Positions 22,770-31,102 of a stretch of DNA of 31,457 bases are shown piece by piece. A model generated the notes under the pieces. It saw only the letters and a program-made list of their open reading frames with translations, did not search any database and was not told where the DNA came from. Position 1 is the stretch's first letter, and each line of letters starts with the position of its first letter. Made by a program: the position numbers and the translations under genes. Origin of the DNA: SHLQ01 sp964441145 (lineage in GTDB: Bacteria; Actinomycetota; Acidimicrobiia; Acidimicrobiales; SHLQ01); the NCBI GenBank assembly GCA_964441145.1, contig CAYTUB010000033.1, forward strand, positions 1 through 31,457, written 5' to 3'.

Positions 22770-24017
22770 CTAGGTGTACAGGCTCTCCGCTCTGGCTCGG
22801 GCAGCGGCCATTGCAGTCAGGTGAAGCGCACCTCCCGTCGAGGCTCTTCTGACGCCGAGTTCACGCAGTCTTTCGAGCGACGGTGTGCCAGTGGTAAGCA
22901 GGACGTTGAGTGGTTTGGTGATCTCGCTGAGGACGAGTTCGATGTCGACCTCGCTCTCGATCCCGGGTGCGTACACACAATGGGCACCTGCTGCTTCGAA
23001 GGCCTTCAGCCTGGCGATGGTGTCGTCGAGGTCTTCTCGCCCATACAGGTAGTTCTCGGCGCGGGCGGTAATGACGAGGCCATGCTGTTCGCTAGCAGCG
23101 GTAGCTTGGGCGACCATGTCAACGGCCTGCTCGAGAGGCACGATGGATTTTGTGACCGGGTCGTAGTCCTCGATCGAAGCGCCCGCGGCTCCGGCTTGTG
23201 CGAGCAGGTGAACGGTTTCGGCGATCCCTCCTGGGGCTTCGGGGAACATCCTCTCGGAGTCGACGGAGAGAGGTACGTCGACAAAGTCGGCAAGTTCACG
23301 TACATGAGCGACGAGTTCGTCTCGTGTGGTTTCCTGATCGTCCCTGCCAACGGAGCGACCAAACCCACTGCTGGTTGTCGCGAGGGCCAGCGCACCCAGT
23401 TCTTGGAGCATGCGAGCAGATCCCCTGTCCCAGGGGTTCGCCAAGACGAAAAAGTCGCCGGAGTGCATGTCGAGAAATGCGGCAGCCATCGAATGCTGCC
23501 GGCTCGCCTCTGCCGACACGGCAACGGCTCCGAGTAGGTGGCGCCAGCGGTCCTGACTCTGGCCTGCCTCGCGGCCCAGGTTCGTGACGAGCGGTTCGTC
23601 GCGCGATGCGAGAGTACGAAGGGTTTCCTCGACCTGGCCGGTGTCTTCAAAGTCGTGGAGTCGCTCGCTGCGTTGGCGGAGTTCGCCCGGGGTTTGTGCT
23701 CCTCGGAGCGCCAGGATCGTGAGAACCGCGAGGGCCTCGGGGCTCAGGGGTAAGACCTCTTCGATGACGTGGCGATGTTTCCATGCGCGAGATCCCGATG
23801 GTTTCAGGCTGCGGGCGAGGCCGCGCTCGCGTAGTGACAGGAGAGCAGCGTCAACGTCACGTTCGCTGAGGTCGACTACCGGATCTCTGCTGGTCTTTTG
23901 GTTGCACGCGATGCGCACCGCATTGGTTGAAAGTGGATATTGATCCGGTGTAGTTGTTTCTTTCTCGACGAGCGAGAACAACACGCGGGTCTCATCCGCG
24001 GTGAAGTCGAGTTCCAT
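22770..24017 (-). CDS. DUF480 (YceH-like) fused to PEP-mutase/isocitrate-lyase-type enzyme domain
   Basis: A single uninterrupted frame of 415 residues joins two domains that are normally separate. Residues about 5-163 are a DUF480/YceH protein: tandem winged helices with RVLFSLVEKETTTPDQYPLS, ACNQKTSRDPVV, LRGAQTPGELRQRSERLHDF and a closing RWRHLL. Residues about 170-415 are a TIM-barrel of the isocitrate lyase/PEP mutase family: NPWDRGSARMLQELGALALA, SSGFGRSVG, a metal site in the form VDSE, IEDYDP, TARAENYLYG and a C-terminal VRRASTGGAL. Such enzymes cleave or form C-C or P-C bonds on 2-oxo or phosphonate substrates. The substrate here is unknown. The ATG at 24017 lies 9 bases after the phosphoesterase stop. 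The two parts may be a regulated enzyme, or an old gene-end fusion. Confidence 0.8.
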   Translation of the reverse strand: MELDFTADETRVLFSLVEKETTTPDQYPLSTNAVRIACNQKTSRDPVVDLSERDVDAALLSLRERGLARSLKPSGSRAWKHRHVIEEVLPLSPEALAVLTILALRGAQTPGELRQRSERLHDFEDTGQVEETLRTLASRDEPLVTNLGREAGQSQDRWRHLLGAVAVSAEASRQHSMAAAFLDMHSGDFFVLANPWDRGSARMLQELGALALATTSSGFGRSVGRDDQETTRDELVAHVRELADFVDVPLSVDSERMFPEAPGGIAETVHLLAQAGAAGASIEDYDPVTKSIVPLEQAVDMVAQATAASEQHGLVITARAENYLYGREDLDDTIARLKAFEAAGAHCVYAPGIESEVDIELVLSEITKPLNVLLTTGTPSLERLRELGVRRASTGGALHLTAMAAARARAESLYT

Positions 24018-24026
24018 GCCCGAAGG

Positions 24027-25175
24027 CTATGCGACAGAACCGGTGGGGATCGCCACGTCCACGCAGCGATCGTCGAGACGGCCCTGGGACCATCGCGGCC
24101 AGACGGTGCCGAGCGCAGCGCGAGTTGCCTCGGTCCACGAGGTGGCGTCGGGCGAGGCGATGCGACGAACGGTCTGTCGAAAGGTGTCCGCCGAGATCTC
24201 ATATCCGGCCCATACGCCCGGGTAGTCGCTGGTGGATGCGACCTCGGTAAAGGTGACGTTGGCGTCGAGTACGTGGTGGCGCCGGTTCCGGTGGGTGTGT
24301 CCGGCGGTGATCATGACCGCCGGGTTGATCTCGAACAGCTCTTCGACGACGGGCATAGCATTTGACGGTGGAATCCCCGGTGGCCAAAACCATGGCACCG
24401 GTGTTCGTTGCAGATGATGGTGCAGGCACAAGAGCACGGACTGTTCGACGTCCACGGCAGCTTTGATGAGGTCCCGATGTCGTGCGAGGTCTCCCCATCC
24501 GCGGCCAGGCAAGCTCGTGTCGACCAACACGATCCGAGACCCGCCGATATCGAGCGTCTGAACATCCTCGACCGAGCGCCCGATCGATTCGGCCCCGATC
24601 GCAGGCATGACCTCTCGGGTACTCCACACATCGTGATTGCCCGACGTGATCATGATGGGAATCTCGATGCCGTCGAGCATCTCCTCGGCCATAGTCCACT
24701 CATCTCGAGCACCCGTGTCGGTGAGGTCGCCCTTGATCACCAACACCTCAGCACCCCAGGCAACCGCTTCATCGACCGCCGCTCTCCCACAACGCAGCGG
24801 ATAGGGAGGCGACTTGTGATCGGAGATCTTTCCCGATGGCCCGAATTTCGACGCGCCCAGATGAACGTCGGAGATGGTGGCGATCTTCGTCGCTGCGCTG
24901 AGGTGCGGCCGCGTCTTCCCCTGGAGCTCCTCGACGACCTCACCAAAGTTGTCGATGATTTGGAGTCGAAATGGGGCGTCAGGAGTGAGCCCGTCAATCT
25001 CGGCCACGCCGACGCCGGACTCGCACGCAACAGCGATAGTGCGTTCGCCAACGCGGACCTCGACGCCGGTGGTCGAGGCCGACTCGGGCCGCACGACGAC
25101 CTGCGCCGAGGTGTCGGTGATCGCGAATATCTCGTTGGACGCGAGGGCGCTAAATGGAGGACGGATCGAGGTCAC
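24027..25175 (-). CDS. Calcineurin-like metallophosphoesterase with N-terminal beta domain
   Basis: This 382-residue protein has a strand-rich N-terminal domain (about residues 12-90, fibronectin-like in pattern) followed by a metallophosphoesterase domain. The metal-binding motifs appear in order: DVH (103-105), KGDLTD (148-153), GNHD (179-182), LHHH and GHTH near the C-terminus. It should hydrolyse phosphoester bonds with two divalent metals; the substrate is not evident. No signal peptide is seen. The GTG at 25175 overlaps the aminopeptidase stop as GTGA, so the two are translationally coupled. A longer frame upstream is an Arg-rich shadow of pepN. It precedes the DUF480 fusion by 9 bases and probably belongs to the same operon. 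Confidence 0.87.
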   Translation of the reverse strand: MTSIRPPFSALASNEIFAITDTSAQVVVRPESASTTGVEVRVGERTIAVACESGVGVAEIDGLTPDAPFRLQIIDNFGEVVEELQGKTRPHLSAATKIATISDVHLGASKFGPSGKISDHKSPPYPLRCGRAAVDEAVAWGAEVLVIKGDLTDTGARDEWTMAEEMLDGIEIPIMITSGNHDVWSTREVMPAIGAESIGRSVEDVQTLDIGGSRIVLVDTSLPGRGWGDLARHRDLIKAAVDVEQSVLLCLHHHLQRTPVPWFWPPGIPPSNAMPVVEELFEINPAVMITAGHTHRNRRHHVLDANVTFTEVASTSDYPGVWAGYEISADTFRQTVRRIASPDATSWTEATRAALGTVWPRWSQGRLDDRCVDVAIPTGSVA

Positions 25176-27670
25176 GGCTTGAGTGCCGCTGGAAATTCGT
25201 CGTGGACGCGACCACGAAAGGCGGCGTTGACAAGCAGTCGTTCGAGGTGCTGGTCGAGTTGCTTTTGGCCCTGCGGTAGTTCCCGTTCGCTGAAGAAGGC
25301 GCGCACGGCGTCTGCAGTCGCGTCGTCGGTGAGCCAGCGCACACCGGTAAGCATGCGGACGATCGTGTTCGACGGGAAGGTGTCGTTGATCGAGTCCCAC
25401 TCATCGGCGACGCGTTCCCAGACCGTTGGACCATGCGATCGGTTCATCAGTGCTTGCGCGAGCACGAACGGCGCGTTCTGTGTCCGGATGCCACCGTGGA
25501 GGGCCATTGAAGTAACCGTCTCCACCTGCTCGGCCTCAGGGAACGCGGGCAGGGCGTACAGGTTCCTCATCTCTGCCTGGGGGCTCTTCGCGTTTGTGAA
25601 ACCGTCTCGGAAACGATCGAAGTCGCTCGCATCGCCGTTGGCCGCAACGACTTTGATCGCCGCAGCCCGCAACTCGGCGTCGGTGGAGTCGTCGTCGAGT
25701 AGCCGCCGTGCCCGCGCAATCGTTGACGCTCGGAGATCGCTGCTCGACTTCGTCAGCGTCCCGGCGGCGACGAACAACGCGCCGCGTAACTGTGAGGTAC
25801 GCATGGATTCATCATCGGTTGGTGCGTCGCCCAGGCGATCGATTGCCGGTACGAGTAGCGACGCGATGTGTGTTCCGAGATCGCCCCGAACCTCATCGGG
25901 GGCCACATGGTCGATAAATCCAAGCGCACCGATCACGCGCTGCCATACCGATACGTCGTCCTCGTTTCGGTAGCCGCGCAGTAGAGCAAGGAGATCGCGA
26001 AGGGGAGTCTCCCCAGCCAACGTCAGCGACCAGGTGTCATCGATGATGCCAAAGCGTTCGACGGCATCGAGATGGCCGACCCCCGATTCGCCCAACTCAG
26101 CGAGGCGTTCCGCTGGAAGCTTTACGCGGTAGAAACCGCTGCCGTCGTGGTTGAAGGATGCAATGTCGGCGACGTCCAGTCCGGATTCGGCCGTGGAGTC
26201 TTTCAGAACGACTGTTTGCACCTCGCCGTCGGTAGAGCGAAGTTGCACCGGAACATGCCACAACTCCTTGCTCTCGACGTCTTGATAGGCGAAGCGCCGT
26301 TGGCAGATGTGACCGTCCTCAACCTCGATGACCGGATAGCCGCCCTGGAAGATCCAGGTTTCCATGGCTTTGGTAATTGGTTGGCCAGCGACATGTTCGA
26401 GGGCATCCCAGAGGTCATTGGTTTCGGTATTCGCGTAGGCATGGGTGGTGAGGTAATAGTGAATGCCCTCACGGAAGGTCTCTTCACCGAGCCATTGTTC
26501 GAGCATGCGGACGACGCCCGCACCCTTTTCATAGGTGAGCAGGTCGAACATGGCTTCGGCGTCTGCGGGAGAAACGACGGGGAACTCGATCGGCCGGGTC
26601 GCGATCAAGCTGTCGACGTCGAAGGCGGCCGACCGGCTGATTCCGAAGCTGGTCCATCGTTTCCATTCGGGACGGTATGCGTCGGTTGCCTTCATCTCCA
26701 TAAACGTGGCGAAGGCTTCGTTTAGCCAAATGCCATTCCACCAGCTCATCGTGACCAGATCGCCAAACCACATGTGGGCGAGTTCGTGGTTGATGACATC
26801 GGCGACGTTTTGTAGCTCGGGTTGCGTTGCGACGTCGGGGTCTACAAGGAGCAGGATTTCTCGGTAGGTAACGCAACCGAGGTTCTCCATCGCGCCCATG
26901 GCAAAGTCCGGCAATGCGATCATGTCGAGCTTGTCGGCGGGGTAGGGGATCCCGTAGTAGTCCTCAAAGTAGGCAAGTGCGTGAACGGCCACGTCGAGCG
27001 CGAACTCGGTGAGGTGGCTTTGGCCGGGACGATGCACGATGCGAACCGGGGTCGACCCAGCCATAACCGGCTCGGTGACTTCGAGAGGTCCAACAACAAA
27101 GGCGACCAGGTAGGTCGACATCTTCATGGTCTGTGCGAAGCGCACGGCGACCTTGCCGTCGTCGCGTGCTGTGCGTTCGACCTCGGCGCCGTTACTTACA
27201 GCGGTCTCGGTCGGGTCTACGACGAGTGTGATGTCGAAGGTTGCCTTCATGTCCGGCTCGTCCCAGCACGGAAACGCCCGGCGTGCATCGGTCGATTGAA
27301 ACTGAGTGGTGGCGATGATCTGTTCGTTGCCTTCGTCATCGGTGAACGTCGACCGATAAAAGCCCCGAAGGTCGTCGTTGAGTTCTCCCGTGAAGCTGGC
27401 CGAAAATTCGATCGGGCCAGGTTGTCGAGGTTCGGCAAACTCAACGACGAGTTGCTCGTTTTCGACATCGAGGGACACGGCGACTTCTTCACCGTCGACG
27501 GCAGCCTTCGAGATTGCGAGGTCAAGGGAGTTGCAGCGTAATTCCGATGTGGCTTCTGTTACCTCGGCGCGGACCAGGACTGACCCGGCGAACTGCTTCT
27601 GGCTGCGGTCAGGTGCGATCTCGACCTCGTAACTCATAGGCATGATCGATCGGGGAAGGCGGTGATTCAT
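25172..27670 (-). CDS. pepN: Aminopeptidase N (M1 family)
   Basis: This 832-residue zinc aminopeptidase removes N-terminal residues from peptides in the cytoplasm. The substrate-anchoring motif GAMEN is at about 259-263. The zinc site is HELAH (295-299) with the third ligand Glu318 in NEAF, inside the typical HELAHMWFGDLVTM and WLNEAFATF blocks. The N-terminal beta domain and the long helical C-terminal domain have normal lengths for the family (about 830-870). The ATG at 27670 has AAGGAG nine bases upstream. The frame extends 46 codons further, but that extension covers the divergent kinase promoter and is not protein-like. It is divergent from the adenosine kinase-like gene and is the first gene of a minus-strand run; its stop overlaps the phosphoesterase start. 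Confidence 0.94.
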   Translation of the reverse strand: MNHRLPRSIMPMSYEVEIAPDRSQKQFAGSVLVRAEVTEATSELRCNSLDLAISKAAVDGEEVAVSLDVENEQLVVEFAEPRQPGPIEFSASFTGELNDDLRGFYRSTFTDDEGNEQIIATTQFQSTDARRAFPCWDEPDMKATFDITLVVDPTETAVSNGAEVERTARDDGKVAVRFAQTMKMSTYLVAFVVGPLEVTEPVMAGSTPVRIVHRPGQSHLTEFALDVAVHALAYFEDYYGIPYPADKLDMIALPDFAMGAMENLGCVTYREILLLVDPDVATQPELQNVADVINHELAHMWFGDLVTMSWWNGIWLNEAFATFMEMKATDAYRPEWKRWTSFGISRSAAFDVDSLIATRPIEFPVVSPADAEAMFDLLTYEKGAGVVRMLEQWLGEETFREGIHYYLTTHAYANTETNDLWDALEHVAGQPITKAMETWIFQGGYPVIEVEDGHICQRRFAYQDVESKELWHVPVQLRSTDGEVQTVVLKDSTAESGLDVADIASFNHDGSGFYRVKLPAERLAELGESGVGHLDAVERFGIIDDTWSLTLAGETPLRDLLALLRGYRNEDDVSVWQRVIGALGFIDHVAPDEVRGDLGTHIASLLVPAIDRLGDAPTDDESMRTSQLRGALFVAAGTLTKSSSDLRASTIARARRLLDDDSTDAELRAAAIKVVAANGDASDFDRFRDGFTNAKSPQAEMRNLYALPAFPEAEQVETVTSMALHGGIRTQNAPFVLAQALMNRSHGPTVWERVADEWDSINDTFPSNTIVRMLTGVRWLTDDATADAVRAFFSERELPQGQKQLDQHLERLLVNAAFRGRVHDEFPAALKP

Positions 27671-27774
27671 TGCGTGAAACTCCTTGGCGGCTATTCGCAG
27701 CCGTTGGCGCTGCAGTTTGCGAATGGTACCTTCGACTGCCGGTGCCCGGAGTCCATTCCGGGTCTGGAGGAAAT

Positions 27775-28749
27775 GTGTCGGTCGAAGTTGTTGGCGTCGG
27801 AAACGCAATCGTGGATGTCATTGGCCAAGTCGATGACGAATTCATCGAGGCGCACGGGCTAAATCGGGGGTCGATGACCCTGATCGACGAGCCTCGAGCC
27901 GAAGAGCTCACGGGGTTGATGGAGAACACGCTGAAAGAGTCTGGCGGGTCGGCTGCCAACACCATGGTCGGTGTCGCATCGTTTGGACAAACGTCCGCGT
28001 ATCTCGGCAAGGTCCACAACGACGAACTCGGCACGGTCTTTATCGACGACATCCGAAAGGCCGGCGTGCAATACAGCGTGACGCAAGCCGACGCTGGTCC
28101 CGCGACAGCACGCTGTCTGATCCAGGTCACCAATGATGGACAGCGCACGATGAACACGTTCCTCGGAGCGAGTTCGCTTCTCACCACGGCCGATATCGAT
28201 GAAGCGCTCGTCGCTCAAGCCAAAGAGCTGTATTGCGAGGGTTACCTATGGGATCTCGAGGATGCGAAGCAGGCCATTCGCGACGCCATGGACATCGCTC
28301 GAGAGCACGGTGTTACGGCCTCGTTTACGCTTTCGGATCCCTTTGCTGTAGATCGTCACCGCGACGAGTGGCTCGAGCTCATAGCCGACCGCGTCGATCT
28401 GTTGTTTGGCAACGAAGATGAGGTGCACTCGCTGCTCGGAACCGAAACCCTTGACCAAGCCGTGCCGCGCCTGCGTGAACTTGCAGAAACCGTCTGCGTC
28501 ACGCAGGGAAGGCAAGGTTCGTCGATCGTTACCGCTGGTGATGTCCTCGCCATACCTGCCGTCGAGGTGGAAAAGCGTGTCGACACCACCGGCGCTGGGG
28601 ACCTTTATGCCGCAGGAGTTCTCGCTGGACTCGCCGCCGGAGCGGACCTCGCCACGGCCGGCGAGATGGGCAGCTGCGCCGCAGCTGAAATCATCACTCA
28701 CATCGGTGCTCGACCCCAGCAGCTGCTCTCGGAGTTCTGCGCTCGCTAG
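27775..28749 (+). CDS. PfkB-family sugar kinase, adenosine kinase-like
   Basis: This 324-residue ribokinase-fold enzyme should phosphorylate a nucleoside or sugar with ATP, most likely adenosine to AMP. It resembles bacterial adenosine kinases throughout: GNAIVDVIGQVDDEFI, SGGSAANTM (56-64), TARCLIQVTNDGQRTMNTFL, CEGYLWDLEDAK, TLSDPFAVDRHRDEW, LLFGNEDEV, and the catalytic motif DTTGAGD (270-276) with Asp276 as the base. The start is a GTG at 27775 with a strong GGAGGA four bases upstream. A TTG at 27670 would add 35 residues that overlap the divergent promoter and is rejected. It is followed 23 bp later by an enoyl-CoA hydratase-family gene on the same strand. Function as adenosine kinase is likely but not proven by sequence. 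Confidence 0.88.
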   Translation: MSVEVVGVGNAIVDVIGQVDDEFIEAHGLNRGSMTLIDEPRAEELTGLMENTLKESGGSAANTMVGVASFGQTSAYLGKVHNDELGTVFIDDIRKAGVQYSVTQADAGPATARCLIQVTNDGQRTMNTFLGASSLLTTADIDEALVAQAKELYCEGYLWDLEDAKQAIRDAMDIAREHGVTASFTLSDPFAVDRHRDEWLELIADRVDLLFGNEDEVHSLLGTETLDQAVPRLRELAETVCVTQGRQGSSIVTAGDVLAIPAVEVEKRVDTTGAGDLYAAGVLAGLAAGADLATAGEMGSCAAAEIITHIGARPQQLLSEFCAR

Positions 28750-28772
28750 ACGAGAACTACTACCGTGGCTCC

Positions 28773-29603
28773 ATGACCTTCGATGTGACCGAGTCCGATC
28801 GAGTAGCCCACATCGTGCTGAACCGGCCCGATGAGCTGAACACGATGACCGCAGAGTTCTGGCGTGATCTACCCGTTCTCATCGATGAGATCAGCGATCG
28901 CGGCGCATCTCGAGCAATCGTTATCTCCTCGACCGGGAAGCACTTCAGTGCCGGGATGGACCTGAGCGTGTTCACCAATGGTGGCTTGCACGAGGACACC
29001 GACACCGAGACCGGCCGCGTGCAAGCCAACTTTCGTTACGACGTGCTGCACCTTCAAGACACCTTCACGGCCTTCGAACGGGCTCGAATGCCGGTGCTGA
29101 TCGCCGCTCAAGGTGGTGTGGTTGGCGGCGCCGTCGACCTCGCTACGGCTGCGGATTGTCGCTATGCCACCGAGGACGCCTGGTTTTGTATCGAGGAAAT
29201 CAACATTGGCATGACCGCCGATGTTGGAACCTTGCAACGGCTTCCAAAGTTGATCCCCGAGGGCATCGCCCGCGAGATGGCCTACACCGGCGAGCGCATG
29301 CCCGCTGCCCGGGCCAAAGAGGTCGGCCTGGTCAACGAGGTGTATCCGGACCAGCCCACGATGCTCGATGCGGTGATGGGTATCGCCGAACGGATTGCGT
29401 CTCGGTCGCCCCTCGCGATTCACGGCACGAAAGAGATGATCAACTACACCCGTGATCACTCGGTGGCCGACTCTCTCCACTACATGGCGACCTGGCAGAC
29501 CGGCATGTTCCACCCGACCGATCTCCTGGAGTCGTTCGCCGCCCGCATGGAAAAGCGTGACCCCAGCTACGACGACCTCCCCGAACTAAAACGCGGCCTG
29601 TAG
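28773..29603 (+). CDS. Enoyl-CoA hydratase/isomerase family, dienoyl-CoA isomerase-like
   Basis: This 276-residue crotonase-fold enzyme acts on acyl-CoA thioesters. Oxyanion-hole segments are GKHFSAGMDL (55-64) and QGGVVGGAVDL (113-123). Three acids match those of delta3,5-delta2,4-dienoyl-CoA isomerase (ECH1 type): Asp122, Glu142 (in IEEINIG) and Asp150 (in TADVGTLQRLPKLI). The TADVGTLQRLPK block is characteristic of that enzyme, which moves double bonds during oxidation of unsaturated fatty acids. The usual hydratase pair of glutamates is not present in its normal form, so it is more likely an isomerase than a hydratase. The ATG at 28773 follows the kinase stop by 23 bp and may be co-transcribed. 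Confidence 0.87.
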   Translation: MTFDVTESDRVAHIVLNRPDELNTMTAEFWRDLPVLIDEISDRGASRAIVISSTGKHFSAGMDLSVFTNGGLHEDTDTETGRVQANFRYDVLHLQDTFTAFERARMPVLIAAQGGVVGGAVDLATAADCRYATEDAWFCIEEINIGMTADVGTLQRLPKLIPEGIAREMAYTGERMPAARAKEVGLVNEVYPDQPTMLDAVMGIAERIASRSPLAIHGTKEMINYTRDHSVADSLHYMATWQTGMFHPTDLLESFAARMEKRDPSYDDLPELKRGL

Positions 29604-29690
29604 CCGGCTCACCGCCTCCGGCGCAGCAGCGGAGCATCGAGGCCCCAAGGGCCGGATTGCGACAGCTGGAGCGAAGCGGGAGGGAAACCT

Positions 29691-30263
29691 CTATACCGCG
29701 TCGCTGAGGCTGATCAGTGTCCCCGATATCCATCCGCCCGCCGCGGAGAAGATCTCATCGAGCAAGTTTCCGTCTGCCAGGACCTCGGCCCGAACGCTAA
29801 AGCTTCCGGAGTACGCGAACTCGAGCGCATAGGAGGACGGCTCGTAGCGCTCGTCGTGGAGTTGTTCGAGCGAGGCGCCGGGAACCCGTACGAGGCGGTC
29901 TCGTCCCATGGGTGGCGATTGGTCGGGCAGTGCCGCTGCAACGCTGCCAACGTCGGGTGGGGAGTTGAGGCCTTGCGCACGAATGATGATGTCGGCCTCG
30001 ATCGACGGCACGGTCGATAGCTCGCCGGTTAGGAACCAGCTTCGATAGGCGGTCTGCGACCACGTCGGCCACAAGAATGTGATGTCGGCCTGGACGTTTG
30101 GCGGATCGCCCTCTCCGGGGATGCTGTAGGAGGTTTCCCATCGTGTGTCGCCAAGAAGTGCGTCGGTGGTGAACCGCTCTTCGACCGCTTGACGTTCGAG
30201 CATTGCGAGTTCGAGTGCCGAGCGGAGCGCGCCGATCGCATCGGCGAAGACATGGTCAAGCAT
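29691..30263 (-). CDS. Hypothetical protein downstream of upp
   Basis: This 190-residue protein of unknown function begins with a helical segment (MLDHVFADAIGALRSALELAMLERQAVEERF) and continues with strand-like segments (VQADITFLWPTW, VPSIEADIIIRAQ, YALEFAYSGSFSVRAEVL). It ends WISGTLISLSDAV. No motif, membrane helix or signal peptide is recognised. The ATG at 30263 is chosen because it lies four bases after the uracil phosphoribosyltransferase stop; a longer frame would overlap upp. The close spacing suggests co-transcription and perhaps translational coupling. It is convergent with the dienoyl-CoA isomerase-like gene across an 87-bp spacer. No pyrimidine-related function can be shown. Confidence 0.66.
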   Translation of the reverse strand: MLDHVFADAIGALRSALELAMLERQAVEERFTTDALLGDTRWETSYSIPGEGDPPNVQADITFLWPTWSQTAYRSWFLTGELSTVPSIEADIIIRAQGLNSPPDVGSVAAALPDQSPPMGRDRLVRVPGASLEQLHDERYEPSSYALEFAYSGSFSVRAEVLADGNLLDEIFSAAGGWISGTLISLSDAV

Positions 30264-30267
30264 TGGA

Positions 30268-30891
30268 CTACGAAAGGCCGAAGAGGCGATCGCCGGCATC
30301 GCCCAGTCCGGGTCGGATGAAGCCAACGTCATTCAGGGCTTCGTCGACCGAGGCCGTCCATATATCTACGTCGGGGTATTGCTCTCCCATGAGGGCGACT
30401 CCCTCAGGGCTTGCGAGCAGACAGGCAACGGTGATCGTGCCCGCGTTTGCAGCGTGCAAAAGGTCGCAGGTGTGCGCGAGTGACCCACCGGTCGCGAGCA
30501 TGGGGTCGAGAACCAAGCAGGGTTTTCCATCGAGGTCGTCGGGGACCGTGTTGGCGTAGGCATGCGGCAAAAGTGTGTTTTCGTCGCGTTTCAATCCAAT
30601 GAACCCAACACGGGCTGCGGGCAGTAATTCGAGGGCCGCGTCGAGCATCCCGAGCCCTGCTCGCATGACCGGTATGAGCAGCGGTGGGTTCGCGACCCGA
30701 TGGCCAGTCGTTGGTTCGAGGGGAGTGTCTATGTCGAACGTCACACATTCGAGGTCTCGTAAGGCATCGAACAAGACGTAACTCGAGAGATCGTTGAGAT
30801 TCCGCCGAAAGTCGGCTCTTTCGGTGGTGGTCGCTCGCAAATTTGCAAGCCGCTCCGCGACGAGAGCGTGTTGGACGAGATGGAGGGGCAT
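30268..30891 (-). CDS. upp: Uracil phosphoribosyltransferase
   Basis: This 207-residue enzyme makes UMP from uracil and PRPP in pyrimidine salvage. The PRPP-binding loop DPMLATGGS is at 129-137, the N-terminal LVQHAL and TTERADFRRNL blocks are in place, and the uracil-binding C-terminus PGLGDAGDRLFG is at 194-205. VMRAGLGML matches the family's PVLRAGLGM. Length and start fit the family (about 208 residues). The ATG at 30891 is chosen for that reason; a longer frame up to 31323 is antisense to the lipoprotein repeats and is rejected. There is no clear ribosome-binding site before 30891. It is divergent from the amino-acid-binding lipoprotein gene and precedes a hypothetical gene by 4 nt. Confidence 0.93.
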   Translation of the reverse strand: MPLHLVQHALVAERLANLRATTTERADFRRNLNDLSSYVLFDALRDLECVTFDIDTPLEPTTGHRVANPPLLIPVMRAGLGMLDAALELLPAARVGFIGLKRDENTLLPHAYANTVPDDLDGKPCLVLDPMLATGGSLAHTCDLLHAANAGTITVACLLASPEGVALMGEQYPDVDIWTASVDEALNDVGFIRPGLGDAGDRLFGLS

Positions 30892-31017
30892 CGCCAGTGA
30901 ACTTAGCAACCACTGCCGTTCTTCGCGGCGCATCGACGGCGCTATGGGACGGTGCCTCAGGGTGATCCGAGCTTCGCGTCGAGCGCTTTTCGAAGACGTT
31001 AATAAAATGTGCCCGAA

Positions 31018-31047
31018 ATGACTTCTCCGTAACCGTAGGGCTATGGT
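31018..31047 (+). promoter_or_regulatory. Possible promoter of the amino-acid-binding lipoprotein gene
   Basis: ATGACT at 31018-31023 and TATGGT at 31042-31047 resemble -35 and -10 boxes, with an 18-bp spacer. They lie about 55 bp before the ATG. Each matches the consensus in four of six positions, so the assignment is tentative. Confidence 0.3.
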
Positions 31048-31102
31048 GCGCCCACCTAGTGCGGACGACGTTGTCTGCAAATTCCTACGGAGGGAATCCA
31101 AA

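Noticed and set aside
25176..25400. Longer N-terminus for the phosphoesterase
   Set aside because: The extension is Arg-rich, overlaps pepN in another frame and lacks a ribosome-binding site. The GTGA overlap at 25175 fits better.
27670..27774. TTG start extending the adenosine kinase-like gene
   Set aside because: A GTG at 27775 has a near-ideal GGAGGA and begins the family's first strand; the extension overlaps the pepN start.
29641..29653. GGCCC-CAA-GGGCC hairpin between convergent genes as a terminator
   Set aside because: The stem is only 5 bp and no T-run follows on either strand, so it cannot be supported as a Rho-independent terminator.
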